From Flavobacterium panacis (GTDB lineage Bacteria; Bacteroidota; Bacteroidia; Flavobacteriales; Flavobacteriaceae): a DNA stretch of 64,000 nucleotides. A program made the translations under genes and the position numbers. The DNA lies in the NCBI RefSeq assembly GCF_024649945.1, contig NZ_JANKMS010000009.1:1-64000 (forward strand), written 5' to 3'. The notes beneath the pieces are model-generated. The model was not told the origin of the DNA. It ran no database searches and saw only the letters and a program-made list of their open reading frames with translations. Positions 16,358 to 24,151 of the stretch are shown piece by piece (the first letter of the stretch is position 1; each line of letters starts with the position of its first letter).

Positions 16358-17172
16358 ATAAAAATGCAAGAACAGAAATAGCAAATAAAACCTTAGAAAT
16401 CATACAGAAAGGTTTTTATGATTATAAAGGGAAAAAGATTCCCGTAGAAAAAGAACTTAAAGAATCTATAAAAAATACGTTCACCATTGCACCAAACGAT
16501 TGGGATGCAATTTTGAAAACACCAATTGAAAATAAGTTTGAAACAGAAATAATTACGAAAAACTGTTCGACAATTGAAGCAATTATTCAAGAAGAAAATG
16601 GTAAAATCTGTGTTCTGAATTTCGCTTCAGCGAAGAATCCAGGTGGTGGATTTCTAGGAGGCGCTTCGGCTCAGGAAGAAAGTTTGGCAAGATCATCCAA
16701 TCTTTATGATACGCAGATTAAAGACAAAACGATGTATGATTTTAACAGAAATCAATCTTCGTTTTTGTATTCAGAATATATGATTTACAGTCCAAATGTT
16801 TTGTTTTGGAATGATGATAATGGGAATTATTTTGAAAAACCATTTGTTGCAGATGTAATCACGGCGCCGGCACCAAACAAAGGCGCGATGTTGCAGCACA
16901 ACAGGAAAGATGAAATTGCTAAAACAGATGAAGTTTTCAAAAGGAGGATGGATAAAGTATTAGCAATTGCAGCAAAACAAAATATTGAAACATTGATTTT
17001 GGGAGCTTGGGGATGTGGTGTTTTTAGAAATGAACCTAAAGATGTAGCGCAATTATTTAAAGAAATTATTGCAGAAAAATATGCTGGTGCTTTCAAAAAG
17101 ATAGTCTTTGCCATATTTAGCAATTCTGATAAAAAACCAACTCTTAAGATTTTTGAAGATACATTCAATTGA
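16354..17172 (+). CDS. PARG-type macrodomain protein (TIGR02452-like)
   Basis: This 272-residue protein has an N-terminal helical region and a microbial PARG catalytic domain. The signature NPGGGFLGGASAQEE (residues 95-109) fits the bacterial PARG pattern GGG-x6-8-QEE, in which the adjacent glutamates are catalytic. LILGAWGCGVFRN near 210 is the second conserved loop. The expected reaction is hydrolysis of poly- or mono-ADP-ribose links, releasing ADP-ribose. It is translationally coupled to the PRPP-synthetase-like gene (ATGA overlap) and followed after 1 base by the next gene. Confidence 0.88.
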   Translation: MNKNARTEIANKTLEIIQKGFYDYKGKKIPVEKELKESIKNTFTIAPNDWDAILKTPIENKFETEIITKNCSTIEAIIQEENGKICVLNFASAKNPGGGFLGGASAQEESLARSSNLYDTQIKDKTMYDFNRNQSSFLYSEYMIYSPNVLFWNDDNGNYFEKPFVADVITAPAPNKGAMLQHNRKDEIAKTDEVFKRRMDKVLAIAAKQNIETLILGAWGCGVFRNEPKDVAQLFKEIIAEKYAGAFKKIVFAIFSNSDKKPTLKIFEDTFN

Positions 17173-17173
17173 T

Positions 17174-17644
17174 ATGAAAGTCATTTATCCAGTAAACGAA
17201 ATTGAGAATCAAGGAATTAAAATCTTTCTTGCCGGAACAATAGAAATGGGCAATTCGGAAGACTGGCAGCAAAAAGTAGTCAGCGATTTTCAAGATTTCT
17301 ATAAAGAAAAAGAAGTCGTAATTTTTAATCCAAGACGTTTTGATTGGGATTCGAGCTGGGAACAATCAATCGAAAATAAACAATTCAGTGATCAGGTAAA
17401 CTGGGAGTTAAATGCTTTAGAAGCATCAGATTTCATTATTATGTTTTTTGATAAAAACTCTAAATCTCCCATTTCAATGCTCGAATTAGGATTGTTTGCA
17501 GATTCAAAAAAGATGCTGGTATGTTGTGAAGAGGTTTTTTGGAGAAAAGGAAATATCGACATTGTTTGCAAACGCAAAGGAATTCCAACTTTTGAAAGCT
17601 TAGAAGATTTAATTAAAGCACTAAAGAGTTTGATCAAATTATAA
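17174..17644 (+). CDS. Nucleoside 2-deoxyribosyltransferase-like protein
   Basis: The start is set at MKVIYPVNEI, one base after the preceding stop, giving 156 residues. IKIFLAGTIEMG (15-26), FNPRRFDWD (about 53-61), the NWELNALEASDFIIMFFD segment and the SMLELGLFA segment match the nucleoside 2-deoxyribosyltransferase-like fold, whose members cleave or transfer N-glycosidic bonds of nucleosides and nucleotides. The acidic E of LELG is in the expected catalytic position. Within the island it may act on an NAD- or ADP-ribose-derived nucleotide. No exact substrate can be read from the sequence. Confidence 0.75.
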   Translation: MKVIYPVNEIENQGIKIFLAGTIEMGNSEDWQQKVVSDFQDFYKEKEVVIFNPRRFDWDSSWEQSIENKQFSDQVNWELNALEASDFIIMFFDKNSKSPISMLELGLFADSKKMLVCCEEVFWRKGNIDIVCKRKGIPTFESLEDLIKALKSLIKL

Positions 17645-17654
17645 AAAGATAATC

Positions 17655-17740
17655 TATTAACCGTTTCAAGTTTAATATTCCAAATTTCAAGTTAAATATA
17701 CAACCTGAAACAAGAAAAACCTGAAACAAAAACAACCAAT
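17655..17740. repeat. Word-repeat intergenic element (TTTCAAGTTT/AACCTGAAAC type)
   Basis: TTTCAAGTTT-like words on the left are answered by AACCTGAAAC words on the right. The element splits the island between the deoxyribosyltransferase-like gene and the small helical gene. No convincing promoter was found in it. Confidence 0.5.
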
Positions 17741-17746
17741 AAAGTT

Positions 17747-18082
17747 ATGAGCGACGATTTAAAACCAAGATTTATTGAATCTTTAAAAAGAAACAATGAT
17801 CAGATTAGAGAAGACAGAGCCAAAGTAATTGGTGAAGATTCTGAATTAATTTACAGACGAAGAGTCGAAGACATCGAATTAAAAATCAAAAGACTCGAAA
17901 GAGAGCAAGAAGGATTAATTGATATTAGTCCGCTGGATAAAAACAGTTTGACATTTGCTGATTTTCAGCCAGAAGCCTTTGTGCAGAAAGACATGGAACT
18001 TTCGTTGACCATCAGAAATTTAAACATACAGTTTGAGGTTACAAAAAAGAGATTTGAATATTTATTTGGTAAAAAATTCTAG
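17747..18082 (+). CDS. Small charged helical protein of unknown function
   Basis: This 111-residue protein is predominantly charged and likely helical, with a probable coiled coil at about 35-60 (RRVEDIELKIKRLEREQEG). No signal, membrane segment or catalytic motif is visible. It ends 2 bases before the VWA-like gene and so is probably co-translated with it as a partner protein. Not recognised. Confidence 0.75.
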   Translation: MSDDLKPRFIESLKRNNDQIREDRAKVIGEDSELIYRRRVEDIELKIKRLEREQEGLIDISPLDKNSLTFADFQPEAFVQKDMELSLTIRNLNIQFEVTKKRFEYLFGKKF

Positions 18083-18084
18083 TT

Positions 18085-18954
18085 ATGGGAGGTACAAGAT
18101 ACGATATAGGCGCTCGTTTGAGCAGAGCAGAAGCAGCAGGTTACGGAAAGAAATCAGCTAGTGAGATATTTACACAGAACGCATTACATAAGGCTCATGA
18201 ATCTATGAATCCGAATGGAGTGATTTTTAGAGAAGCAAGAGATTCTGATGTGCATCCAAACACCGTTCCAATCATTTTAGGATTGGACGTTACAGGAAGT
18301 ATGGGACATATTCCACACGAATTGATTAAAGACGGACTTCCAAAATTAATGGGCGGAATTATTCAAGGAGGCGTTCCAGATCCAGCACTTTTATTCTTAG
18401 GAATTGGAGATCACGAATGCGACAGATATCCGCTTCAAGTTGGTCAGTTTGAATCTGGTGACGAAGAATTGGATATGTGGTTAACAAGAACCTACATCGA
18501 AGGCGGAGGCGGAGGAAACGCTGGAGAAAGTTATCTTTTAGCTTGGTATTTTGCAGCTTTTCACACCAAAACCGATGCTTTCGAAAAAAGAGGACAAAAA
18601 GGATTGTTGTTTACAGTAGGTGATGAACCAGGTTTAAAAACGCTTCCAGCTTCAGCAATTAAAGAAATAATGGGTCAGGGACAACAGACTTATACGCATC
18701 TTGAATTATTAGCAGAAGCGCAAAAAAGGTACGACGTATATCACATTAGTGTTTTGCATTCAGGACAAGCAATCAACGCTGATGTTGAATGGAAAGAATT
18801 GTTGGGACAAAACTGTTTGTCTATCGAAGATCACAGAGAAATTCCAAACGTAATCAAAAAAATAATCTGTGATAAACATAAAAGTTCAGGTTTAGGAACA
18901 ACACCAGTTTCTGATACAATAAACACAGGTTTAGATAATATAGAAATGCTTTAA
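18085..18954 (+). CDS. VWA-like (MIDAS-containing) cytoplasmic protein
   Basis: This 289-residue protein has no signal or membrane segment. The motif DVTGSMG at 68-74 is the metal-ion-dependent adhesion site (DxTGSM) of a von Willebrand A-like fold, preceded by the hydrophobic strand VPIILGL. A glycine-rich segment (GGGGGNAG, 140-147) and LLFTVGDEPG (175-183) may supply further metal and nucleotide contacts. The first 60 residues (TRYDIGARLSRAEAAGYG) are unlike known VWA proteins. It is paired with the small helical protein 2 bases upstream. The role in the NAD island is unknown; a regulatory or chaperone-type module is one possibility. Confidence 0.75.
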   Translation: MGGTRYDIGARLSRAEAAGYGKKSASEIFTQNALHKAHESMNPNGVIFREARDSDVHPNTVPIILGLDVTGSMGHIPHELIKDGLPKLMGGIIQGGVPDPALLFLGIGDHECDRYPLQVGQFESGDEELDMWLTRTYIEGGGGGNAGESYLLAWYFAAFHTKTDAFEKRGQKGLLFTVGDEPGLKTLPASAIKEIMGQGQQTYTHLELLAEAQKRYDVYHISVLHSGQAINADVEWKELLGQNCLSIEDHREIPNVIKKIICDKHKSSGLGTTPVSDTINTGLDNIEML

Positions 18955-18956
18955 AT

Positions 18957-19109
18957 CTTAGCGTCTCTGCGCCTTTGCGAGATTAAAATATAAAGTTTTT
19001 TTCTTAGCAATGAGAAATTTGCTCGCAAAGACGCGAAGTCGCAAAGATTTCTTAATTGAAAAGTTAGGTTTAAAAAACTTAGCGTCTCTGCGCCTTTGCG
19101 AGATTAAAA
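18957..19109. repeat. Direct/inverted repeat element (CTCTGCGCCTTTGCGAG type)
   Basis: Two identical 32-base copies (18957-18988 and 19078-19109) flank an inverted segment (CTCGCAAAGACGC near 19022). Related words occur at 27310-27399 and 43146-43311. The second copy ends just before the ribosome-binding region of the PurA-like gene, so the element separates two parts of the island. Confidence 0.85.
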
Positions 19110-19118
19110 AATAAAAAA

Positions 19119-20201
19119 ATGAAAACAGCGAAAATAGTTATAGGTTTAGGATTTGGTGATGAAGGGAAAGGCATAACAACAGATTTTCTGGCAAAACAAA
19201 ACCCTGAATCTATAGTTATTCGCTTTTCGGGAGGACAGCAAGCCGCGCATACCGTTATGATAGGTGACAGAAAACACGTGCATTCAAGTTTTGCTAGCGG
19301 AGCACTTCGCGGACTTCCGTCTTATTATAGTGAGCATTGTACGATTCATCCACTTTTTCTTTATAACGAAAGAGAAGAATTAAAAGAAAAAAAAGCTAAT
19401 CTGGATTTGTACATTCACCCTTTAGCAAAAGTTACCACTCCTTTTGATGTCTGGCACAACAGAGGAAATGTACGAAACATTGAAAACGGAACCTGCGGAA
19501 AAGGCATTGGTTCAACCATGAAAAGAAACGAAGGTCCGTACAAATTGTTTGCTATCGATTTGATTGCGCCTCGCGAAATGCTTTTAGAAAAACTAAACCA
19601 AATCGCCTATTATTATGGTTTTTCAAACGAAAGTGACATCGACGATGAAGTAGAGCGATATCTGGAAGCTATCGATAAAATACAATGGAATATTGTCGAT
19701 TACACATTCCTTTCAAAATATGAAAATCTGATTTTTGAAGGTAGTCAGGGAATTCTGCTCGACATGGATCATGGGGTTTTCCCCAATGTAACGTATGCTA
19801 ATACTACTTCAAAAAATGCCATTGAAATTTGTAATAAACTAAAGATTGAAGATGTAGTGGTTTATTACATAACCCGAAGTTATTCAACCCGCCACGGACA
19901 CGGCTGGATGGCGAATGAAGGAGAAATTAAATTAAAAAACAACGAAGAAGAAACCTGTGTTTTTAACGAATACCAAAAACATTTACGTTTTGGAACTCTG
20001 AATTACGAACTTCTGAATTATGCTCTAAAACTCGATACAGCCTACAGCCCAATGGCAAAACGAAATTTGGTTGTAACCTGTATGGATCAGCTGGAGCAGG
20101 ATTACGAGTTTGAAAATCTCACAACAGAATTCAATGAAATTTATGGATCATTTTCACCCGATTCAAAAGATTTCAAAAACATAACTTCTTTGTATCAATA
20201 A
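19119..20201 (+). CDS. Short adenylosuccinate synthetase-like protein
   Basis: At 360 residues this is far shorter than bacterial PurA (about 425-430). Retained PurA features are GDEGKG (13-18, with the catalytic Asp), GGQQAAHT (38-45, with the catalytic His), GTCGKGIGSTM (IMP-loop equivalent), FEGSQG (206-211) and ANTT (227-230). The usual aspartate-binding loop (TTGRxRR) is not recognisable; KHLRFGTLNY stands in its region. The core GTP-dependent 6-phosphoryl chemistry is probably kept while the incoming amine or nucleotide differs. Archaeal PurA is also short, so ordinary PurA activity is not excluded. It begins the second half of the island. Confidence 0.75.
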   Translation: MKTAKIVIGLGFGDEGKGITTDFLAKQNPESIVIRFSGGQQAAHTVMIGDRKHVHSSFASGALRGLPSYYSEHCTIHPLFLYNEREELKEKKANLDLYIHPLAKVTTPFDVWHNRGNVRNIENGTCGKGIGSTMKRNEGPYKLFAIDLIAPREMLLEKLNQIAYYYGFSNESDIDDEVERYLEAIDKIQWNIVDYTFLSKYENLIFEGSQGILLDMDHGVFPNVTYANTTSKNAIEICNKLKIEDVVVYYITRSYSTRHGHGWMANEGEIKLKNNEEETCVFNEYQKHLRFGTLNYELLNYALKLDTAYSPMAKRNLVVTCMDQLEQDYEFENLTTEFNEIYGSFSPDSKDFKNITSLYQ

Positions 20202-20211
20202 AATAGAAAAA

Positions 20212-20739
20212 ATGAAATACAATATAGAAAACATAGATCCAGAAAGTAAATTTTTATTTTTCTGGGGACATCAGCCAAGTAAAGACGGAACGATTATTAA
20301 AACTTGTTTCAGTCAATGGTGGTTGAGTTCTTTTGAAGTGGAAGGAATAACGTATAAAACTGCCGAACACTGGATGATGGCTAAGAAAGCGGAATTATTT
20401 GAGGATCAGGAAATTTTAGAAAAAATCCTGGAATGCAAATCTCCAGCGGAAGCTAAAAAATTAGGTCGAAAGGTTAGAAATTATGATGATAAAATCTGGT
20501 TAGAAAACCGATATGAAATCGTAAAACAAGGAAACTTCCACAAATTCAGTCAAAATGCTGATTTGAAAACCTTCTTATTAAATACGAACGAACGAGTTAT
20601 TGTCGAAGCAAGTCCAGTCGATCCAATTTGGGGAATCGGAATGGCGGAAGATCACAAAGATGCTTTAAATCCTGAAAAATGGAAAGGACTGAATCTTTTA
20701 GGTTTTGCTTTGATGGAAGTTAGAGATGAATTGAAATAA
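20212..20739 (+). CDS. NADAR (YbiA-like) domain protein
   Basis: This 175-residue protein is a single NADAR domain. TCFSQWWLSSFEVEG, YKTAEHWMMAKKAELF (48-63), GNFHKFSQN (107-115) and EASPVDPIWGIG (132-143) are all canonical. NADAR enzymes act on N-glycosides of ADP-ribose or ribose-phosphate; some remove ADP-ribose from guanine in DNA, and riboflavin-intermediate hydrolysis is known for YbiA-like members. In this operon ADP-ribose removal is the natural expectation. It lies 10 bases after the PurA-like gene and 5 before a macro protein. Confidence 0.92.
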   Translation: MKYNIENIDPESKFLFFWGHQPSKDGTIIKTCFSQWWLSSFEVEGITYKTAEHWMMAKKAELFEDQEILEKILECKSPAEAKKLGRKVRNYDDKIWLENRYEIVKQGNFHKFSQNADLKTFLLNTNERVIVEASPVDPIWGIGMAEDHKDALNPEKWKGLNLLGFALMEVRDELK

Positions 20740-20744
20740 TTATC

Positions 20745-21251
20745 ATGAAAATTGAATTGCTAAAAGCAGACATAACAGAAATTCAGGTTGATGCAATAGT
20801 AAATGCCGCGAACACTTCTTTGCTTGGAGGCGGTGGTGTTGATGGAGCGATTCATCGAAAAGGAGGAAAAGCAATTTTAGATGAATGTGTCCACATTAGA
20901 AATAAGCAAGGAGGGTGCAAAACAGGTGAAGCTGTAATTACAACGGCTGGAAATCTTCCTTGTAAATATGTTATTCATACTGTTGGACCAGTTTGGAATG
21001 GTGATAAGGAAGAAAAATCAAGATTGCTGGCAAATTGTTACAATAACAGCTTAAATCTTGCTGTAGAAAACGGAATTAAAACGATTGCTTTTCCAAATAT
21101 CAGTACGGGAATTTATCATTTTCCCAAAGATAAAGCTGCTGAAATCGCGGTAAAAGCTGTGAAAGATTTTAACAAGATTTCGGAAATAGACAAAGTACTC
21201 TTTGTTTGCTTTGATGATGAAAATTATCAGATTTATAAAAGCATTCTGTAG
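20745..21251 (+). CDS. MacroD-type macrodomain ADP-ribosyl hydrolase
   Basis: This 168-residue protein is a single macrodomain. VNAANTSLLGGGGVDGAIH (from 19) and ISTGIYHFP (119-127) match the MacroD/YmdB class that removes ADP-ribose from acidic residues and deacetylates O-acetyl-ADP-ribose. All visible binding-loop residues are present, so activity is likely. It is cytoplasmic and 5 bases after the NADAR gene, so probably co-translated. Confidence 0.93.
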   Translation: MKIELLKADITEIQVDAIVNAANTSLLGGGGVDGAIHRKGGKAILDECVHIRNKQGGCKTGEAVITTAGNLPCKYVIHTVGPVWNGDKEEKSRLLANCYNNSLNLAVENGIKTIAFPNISTGIYHFPKDKAAEIAVKAVKDFNKISEIDKVLFVCFDDENYQIYKSIL

Positions 21252-21253
21252 TT

Positions 21254-21322
21254 GTTCCGTTAGGAACATTTCGTTGGTAGAAAAAAATATCGATAAATTG
21301 AATTTACGTTCCGTAGGAACGT
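21254..21322. repeat. Pair of REP-like palindromes
   Basis: GTTCC-GTTA-GGAAC (21254-21267) and ACGTTCC-GTA-GGAACGT (21306-21322) lie between the two macrodomain genes. They resemble REP-type palindromes seen scattered between flavobacterial genes, and related ones occur at 25652-25792. They may stabilise mRNA ends or simply be repeats. Confidence 0.7.
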
Positions 21323-21341
21323 TTGATTAAAAACAGAAAAA

Positions 21342-21812
21342 ATGGAAGATATTCAATATATAAAAGGCGATGCAACATCACCACAAGGACCAGAAAACAA
21401 AATAATCGTTCACGTTTGCAATGATATTGGCGGATGGGGAAAAGGATTTGTAATGGCAATTTCAAAAAGATGGAAAACGCCAGAAAAACAATATCGTGAA
21501 TGGTTCAAATCTAAAAATGATTTCGAATTAGGGAAAGTACAGTTTGTTCAAGTTGAAGAAGATTTATGGGTGGCGAATTTAATAGGTCAGCACAAAATCA
21601 ATAAAGATGAAAATGGTGGTGCTCCAATTCGATACAATGCTATTGAAGAAGGATTAAAAGCAGTTTCTGATTTTGCAAAAACAAACAATGCATCAGTTCA
21701 TATGCCAAGAATTGGATGCGGATTAGCAGGAGGAAAATGGGAAATGATTGAACCTATCATTCTTAAAACGCTGTCTGATCAGGATATAAAAGTCGTGGTT
21801 TATGATTTTTAA
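21342..21812 (+). CDS. Poa1/TARG1-like macrodomain protein
   Basis: This 156-residue macrodomain is of a different class from its neighbour. IKGDATSP, HVCNDIGGWGKGFV (24-37) and MPRIGCGLAGGKWE (121-134) match the ALC1/TARG1/Poa1 branch. TARG1 has a catalytic Asp after GCGL; here that position is Ala, which fits better with the ADP-ribose-1''-phosphate phosphatase (Poa1) type. The KptA gene follows after 23 bases. KptA produces ADP-ribose 1'',2''-cyclic phosphate, so a downstream phosphatase role is plausible. Not proven by sequence alone. Confidence 0.85.
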   Translation: MEDIQYIKGDATSPQGPENKIIVHVCNDIGGWGKGFVMAISKRWKTPEKQYREWFKSKNDFELGKVQFVQVEEDLWVANLIGQHKINKDENGGAPIRYNAIEEGLKAVSDFAKTNNASVHMPRIGCGLAGGKWEMIEPIILKTLSDQDIKVVVYDF

Positions 21813-21835
21813 ATCCATAATAAAAAATATTAAAG

Positions 21836-22378
21836 ATGAATGAAAAAATAGCAAAAAGCGTCAGCAAATTTTTGAGTCTGGTGCTTAGACATTCGCCTGA
21901 AACTATCGGATTAAAATTAGACGAAAATGGATGGGCAGATGTACAAGAATTAATTATAAAATGTAATAAAAAAGGACAACGTTTAGATGCGGAACTTTTA
22001 GATTACGTTGTAGAAAATAACGATAAAAAGCGTTTTGCTTACAATGAGGATAAAACCAAAATTCGTGCAAGTCAGGGACATTCGATTTCGGTTGAATTAA
22101 ATCTGGCAGAAACAGAACCTTCAGAATATTTGTATCACGGAACAGTTGGCAAATTCATGGAAAACATTCGTAAAGAAGGTTTGAAAAAAATGAGCCGTCA
22201 GCACGTGCATTTAAGCAAAGACAAAGAAACAGCAACAAAAGTTGGAAGTAGAAGAGGAGTGCCGCAGATTTTAACCATTAGAAGTGGAGCCATGTACAGA
22301 GACGGATTTAAATTTTATTTATCTGAAAACAATGTTTGGTTGACTGATGAGGTTCCTGCAAAATACATTGAATTTTAA
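21836..22378 (+). CDS. kptA: RNA 2'-phosphotransferase
   Basis: This 180-residue Tpt1/KptA protein transfers an internal RNA 2'-phosphate to NAD+, giving mature RNA, nicotinamide and ADP-ribose cyclic phosphate. The N-terminal winged-helix lobe (SKFLSLVLRHSPE, Arg18-His19) and the C-terminal ART-like lobe (YHGT at 100-103, Arg121 in SRQHVHLS, Arg139-Arg140 in GSRRG) supply the known Arg-His-Arg-Arg set. It is complete and probably active. It is the only ART-fold enzyme found in the island. Confidence 0.95.
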   Translation: MNEKIAKSVSKFLSLVLRHSPETIGLKLDENGWADVQELIIKCNKKGQRLDAELLDYVVENNDKKRFAYNEDKTKIRASQGHSISVELNLAETEPSEYLYHGTVGKFMENIRKEGLKKMSRQHVHLSKDKETATKVGSRRGVPQILTIRSGAMYRDGFKFYLSENNVWLTDEVPAKYIEF

Positions 22379-22380
22379 AA

Positions 22381-23112
22381 ATGAAAAGAACACTAGTTTT
22401 TGGAGATATTCACGGAGGATTAAAAGCCTTGATTCAGTTATTGGAGCGAGTTACAATATCTGAAAATGACCGATTGATTTTCTTGGGAGATTATGTGGAT
22501 GGTTGGAGCGAATCGGCGCAGGTTATTGATTTTCTGATTGATTTATCTCAAAAACACGAATGTATTTTTATAAAAGGAAATCACGATGCTTGGTGTCAGG
22601 AATGGTTAGAAAAAGATGTCATAAATGATATCTGGTTTTTGCATGGAGGAAAATCGACTATAGAAAGTTATCAAGATATTGATCTTTCGGAAAGGCAGAA
22701 GCATGTAAAATTCTTTGATCAAATGAAAGATTATTTCGTAGATGAAAATAACAATCTTTTCATTCACGCCGGATTCTCATCGATGCACGGACCAGAAAAA
22801 GAACATTACCAAACCAATTTTTCGTGGGATCGAACGTTATGGGAAATGGCAGTGACAATGGACAAACGAATCAAAAAAGATTCACTTTTATACCCAAAAA
22901 GGTTATTGCTTTTTAATGAAATTTATATCGGACACACGCCAACACTTCATTACGATGTAGACATTCCAATGCAAGGTTGTAATGTTTGGAATATTGATAC
23001 GGGAGCATGTTTTTATGGAAAACTTTCCTGTCTAGATATTCAAACAAAAGAATTTTGGCAAAGCGATGTCGTACAGACATTTTATACCAACGAAAAAGGA
23101 AGAAATAAATAA
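22381..23112 (+). CDS. Calcineurin-like metallophosphoesterase
   Basis: This 243-residue protein has the full metallophosphoesterase signature: GDIHG (8-12), GDYVDG (36-41), GNHD (66-69) and later His motifs (FIHAGFSS, YIGHTPT). It is of the Ser/Thr-phosphatase/ApaH-like branch, also used in RNA-repair phosphatases. The neighbours suggest a phosphate ester of RNA, ADP-ribose or a dinucleotide as substrate. It starts 2 bases after kptA and its stop overlaps the start of the next gene by one base, so expression is tightly coupled. Confidence 0.9.
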   Translation: MKRTLVFGDIHGGLKALIQLLERVTISENDRLIFLGDYVDGWSESAQVIDFLIDLSQKHECIFIKGNHDAWCQEWLEKDVINDIWFLHGGKSTIESYQDIDLSERQKHVKFFDQMKDYFVDENNNLFIHAGFSSMHGPEKEHYQTNFSWDRTLWEMAVTMDKRIKKDSLLYPKRLLLFNEIYIGHTPTLHYDVDIPMQGCNVWNIDTGACFYGKLSCLDIQTKEFWQSDVVQTFYTNEKGRNK

Positions 23113-24074
23113 TGAAAAGTAAAATAGAAGCGGGTTTGTTTGGTGTTGCAGTTGGTGATGCGTTAGGTGTTCCGTTTGAATTTCTTTCGAGAAATCAGAT
23201 GAAAGAATCTCCAGCTGTTGACATGATTGGATATGGAACACACAATCAACCTGCAGGTACTTGGAGTGATGACAGTTCATTGACTTTTTGCCTTGCAGAA
23301 ACATTAGCAGAAGAATACAATTTGCAAAAACTAGCCAATTGCTTTGTAAACTGGAAAGAACACAGCTATTGGACACCGCATGGTGAAGTTTTCGATATCG
23401 GGATTGCAACATCAATTGCCATTCATGAATTGCATTGTGGAAAAGATCCTTTACTTGCAGGAGGCGATACAGAAGACAGCAATGGAAATGGTTCTTTAAT
23501 GCGTATTCTTCCATTGCTTTTTTATATCAAAGATATGCCGATAGACCAGCGATTTCAGCATGTTAAAGAAGTTTCGTCACTTACGCATCGTCATATTCGT
23601 TCCGTAATGGCTTGTTTTATTTATCTTGAATATTCTCTACAGTTATTCAATGGCAAAAGTAAAGACGATGCCTTAAAAGAAATGCAGGAAATTGTAAAAT
23701 TGTTTTTTGAGAATGCTAATATGCCTCAGTCAGAAATTGAATGTTTTCATCGAATACTTTCTATTAAAGTTGGTGATTATGATGTTCAGCCCATTGAATC
23801 TGTTTCCGAATCGGAAGTGTTTTCTTCTGGTTATGTATTGAATACATTGGAAGCTGCTATTTGGTGTTTTCTTCAAAGTGATAATTATAAAGACGCAGTA
23901 TTGAAAGCTGTCAATCTAGGAAGTGATACGGATACAACTGCGGCAGTCGCAGGCGGATTGGCTGGAATTTATTACGGAATCGAAAATATACCAGCAAAAT
24001 GGATCGATAGTTTGGCGAGATCTAATGATATAAAAGATTTAGCAAATAGATTGTCAAAGAAATTAGAAAAATAA
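23112..24074 (+). CDS. ADP-ribosylglycohydrolase (ARH/DraG family)
   Basis: This 320-residue enzyme is expected to remove ADP-ribose from Arg, Ser or other acceptors using two divalent metals. The metal ligand motifs are WSDDS (51-55) and GSDTDTTAAVAG (270-281), with GDALGVPFEF at the N-terminus. The protein is full length. It is translationally coupled to the metallophosphoesterase (TAATG overlap). It is the third type of ADP-ribose-removing fold in this island, after macro and NADAR. Confidence 0.93.
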   Translation: MKSKIEAGLFGVAVGDALGVPFEFLSRNQMKESPAVDMIGYGTHNQPAGTWSDDSSLTFCLAETLAEEYNLQKLANCFVNWKEHSYWTPHGEVFDIGIATSIAIHELHCGKDPLLAGGDTEDSNGNGSLMRILPLLFYIKDMPIDQRFQHVKEVSSLTHRHIRSVMACFIYLEYSLQLFNGKSKDDALKEMQEIVKLFFENANMPQSEIECFHRILSIKVGDYDVQPIESVSESEVFSSGYVLNTLEAAIWCFLQSDNYKDAVLKAVNLGSDTDTTAAVAGGLAGIYYGIENIPAKWIDSLARSNDIKDLANRLSKKLEK

Positions 24075-24151
24075 CTGAATTTAGGAATATTTGAATATGT
24101 CTTTGAAATTTGATAATTTGTACGAAAATTTAAAATAATACCATAAAATAT

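Noticed and set aside
18957..19109. Possible small CRISPR array
   Set aside because: Only two direct copies 121 bases apart exist, with an inverted copy between. There is no regular spacer pattern and no cas gene, and the same words recur in other gaps.
19119..20201. PurZ (aminoadenylosuccinate synthetase of Z-genome phages)
   Set aside because: The length fits, but the catalytic Asp of GDEGKG, which PurZ proteins change, is kept here. No companion phage genes for Z-DNA are present.
23032..23514. Minus-strand frame opposite the metallophosphoesterase and glycohydrolase genes
   Set aside because: The coding signatures of both plus-strand enzymes are unambiguous here. The antisense peptide resembles no known family.
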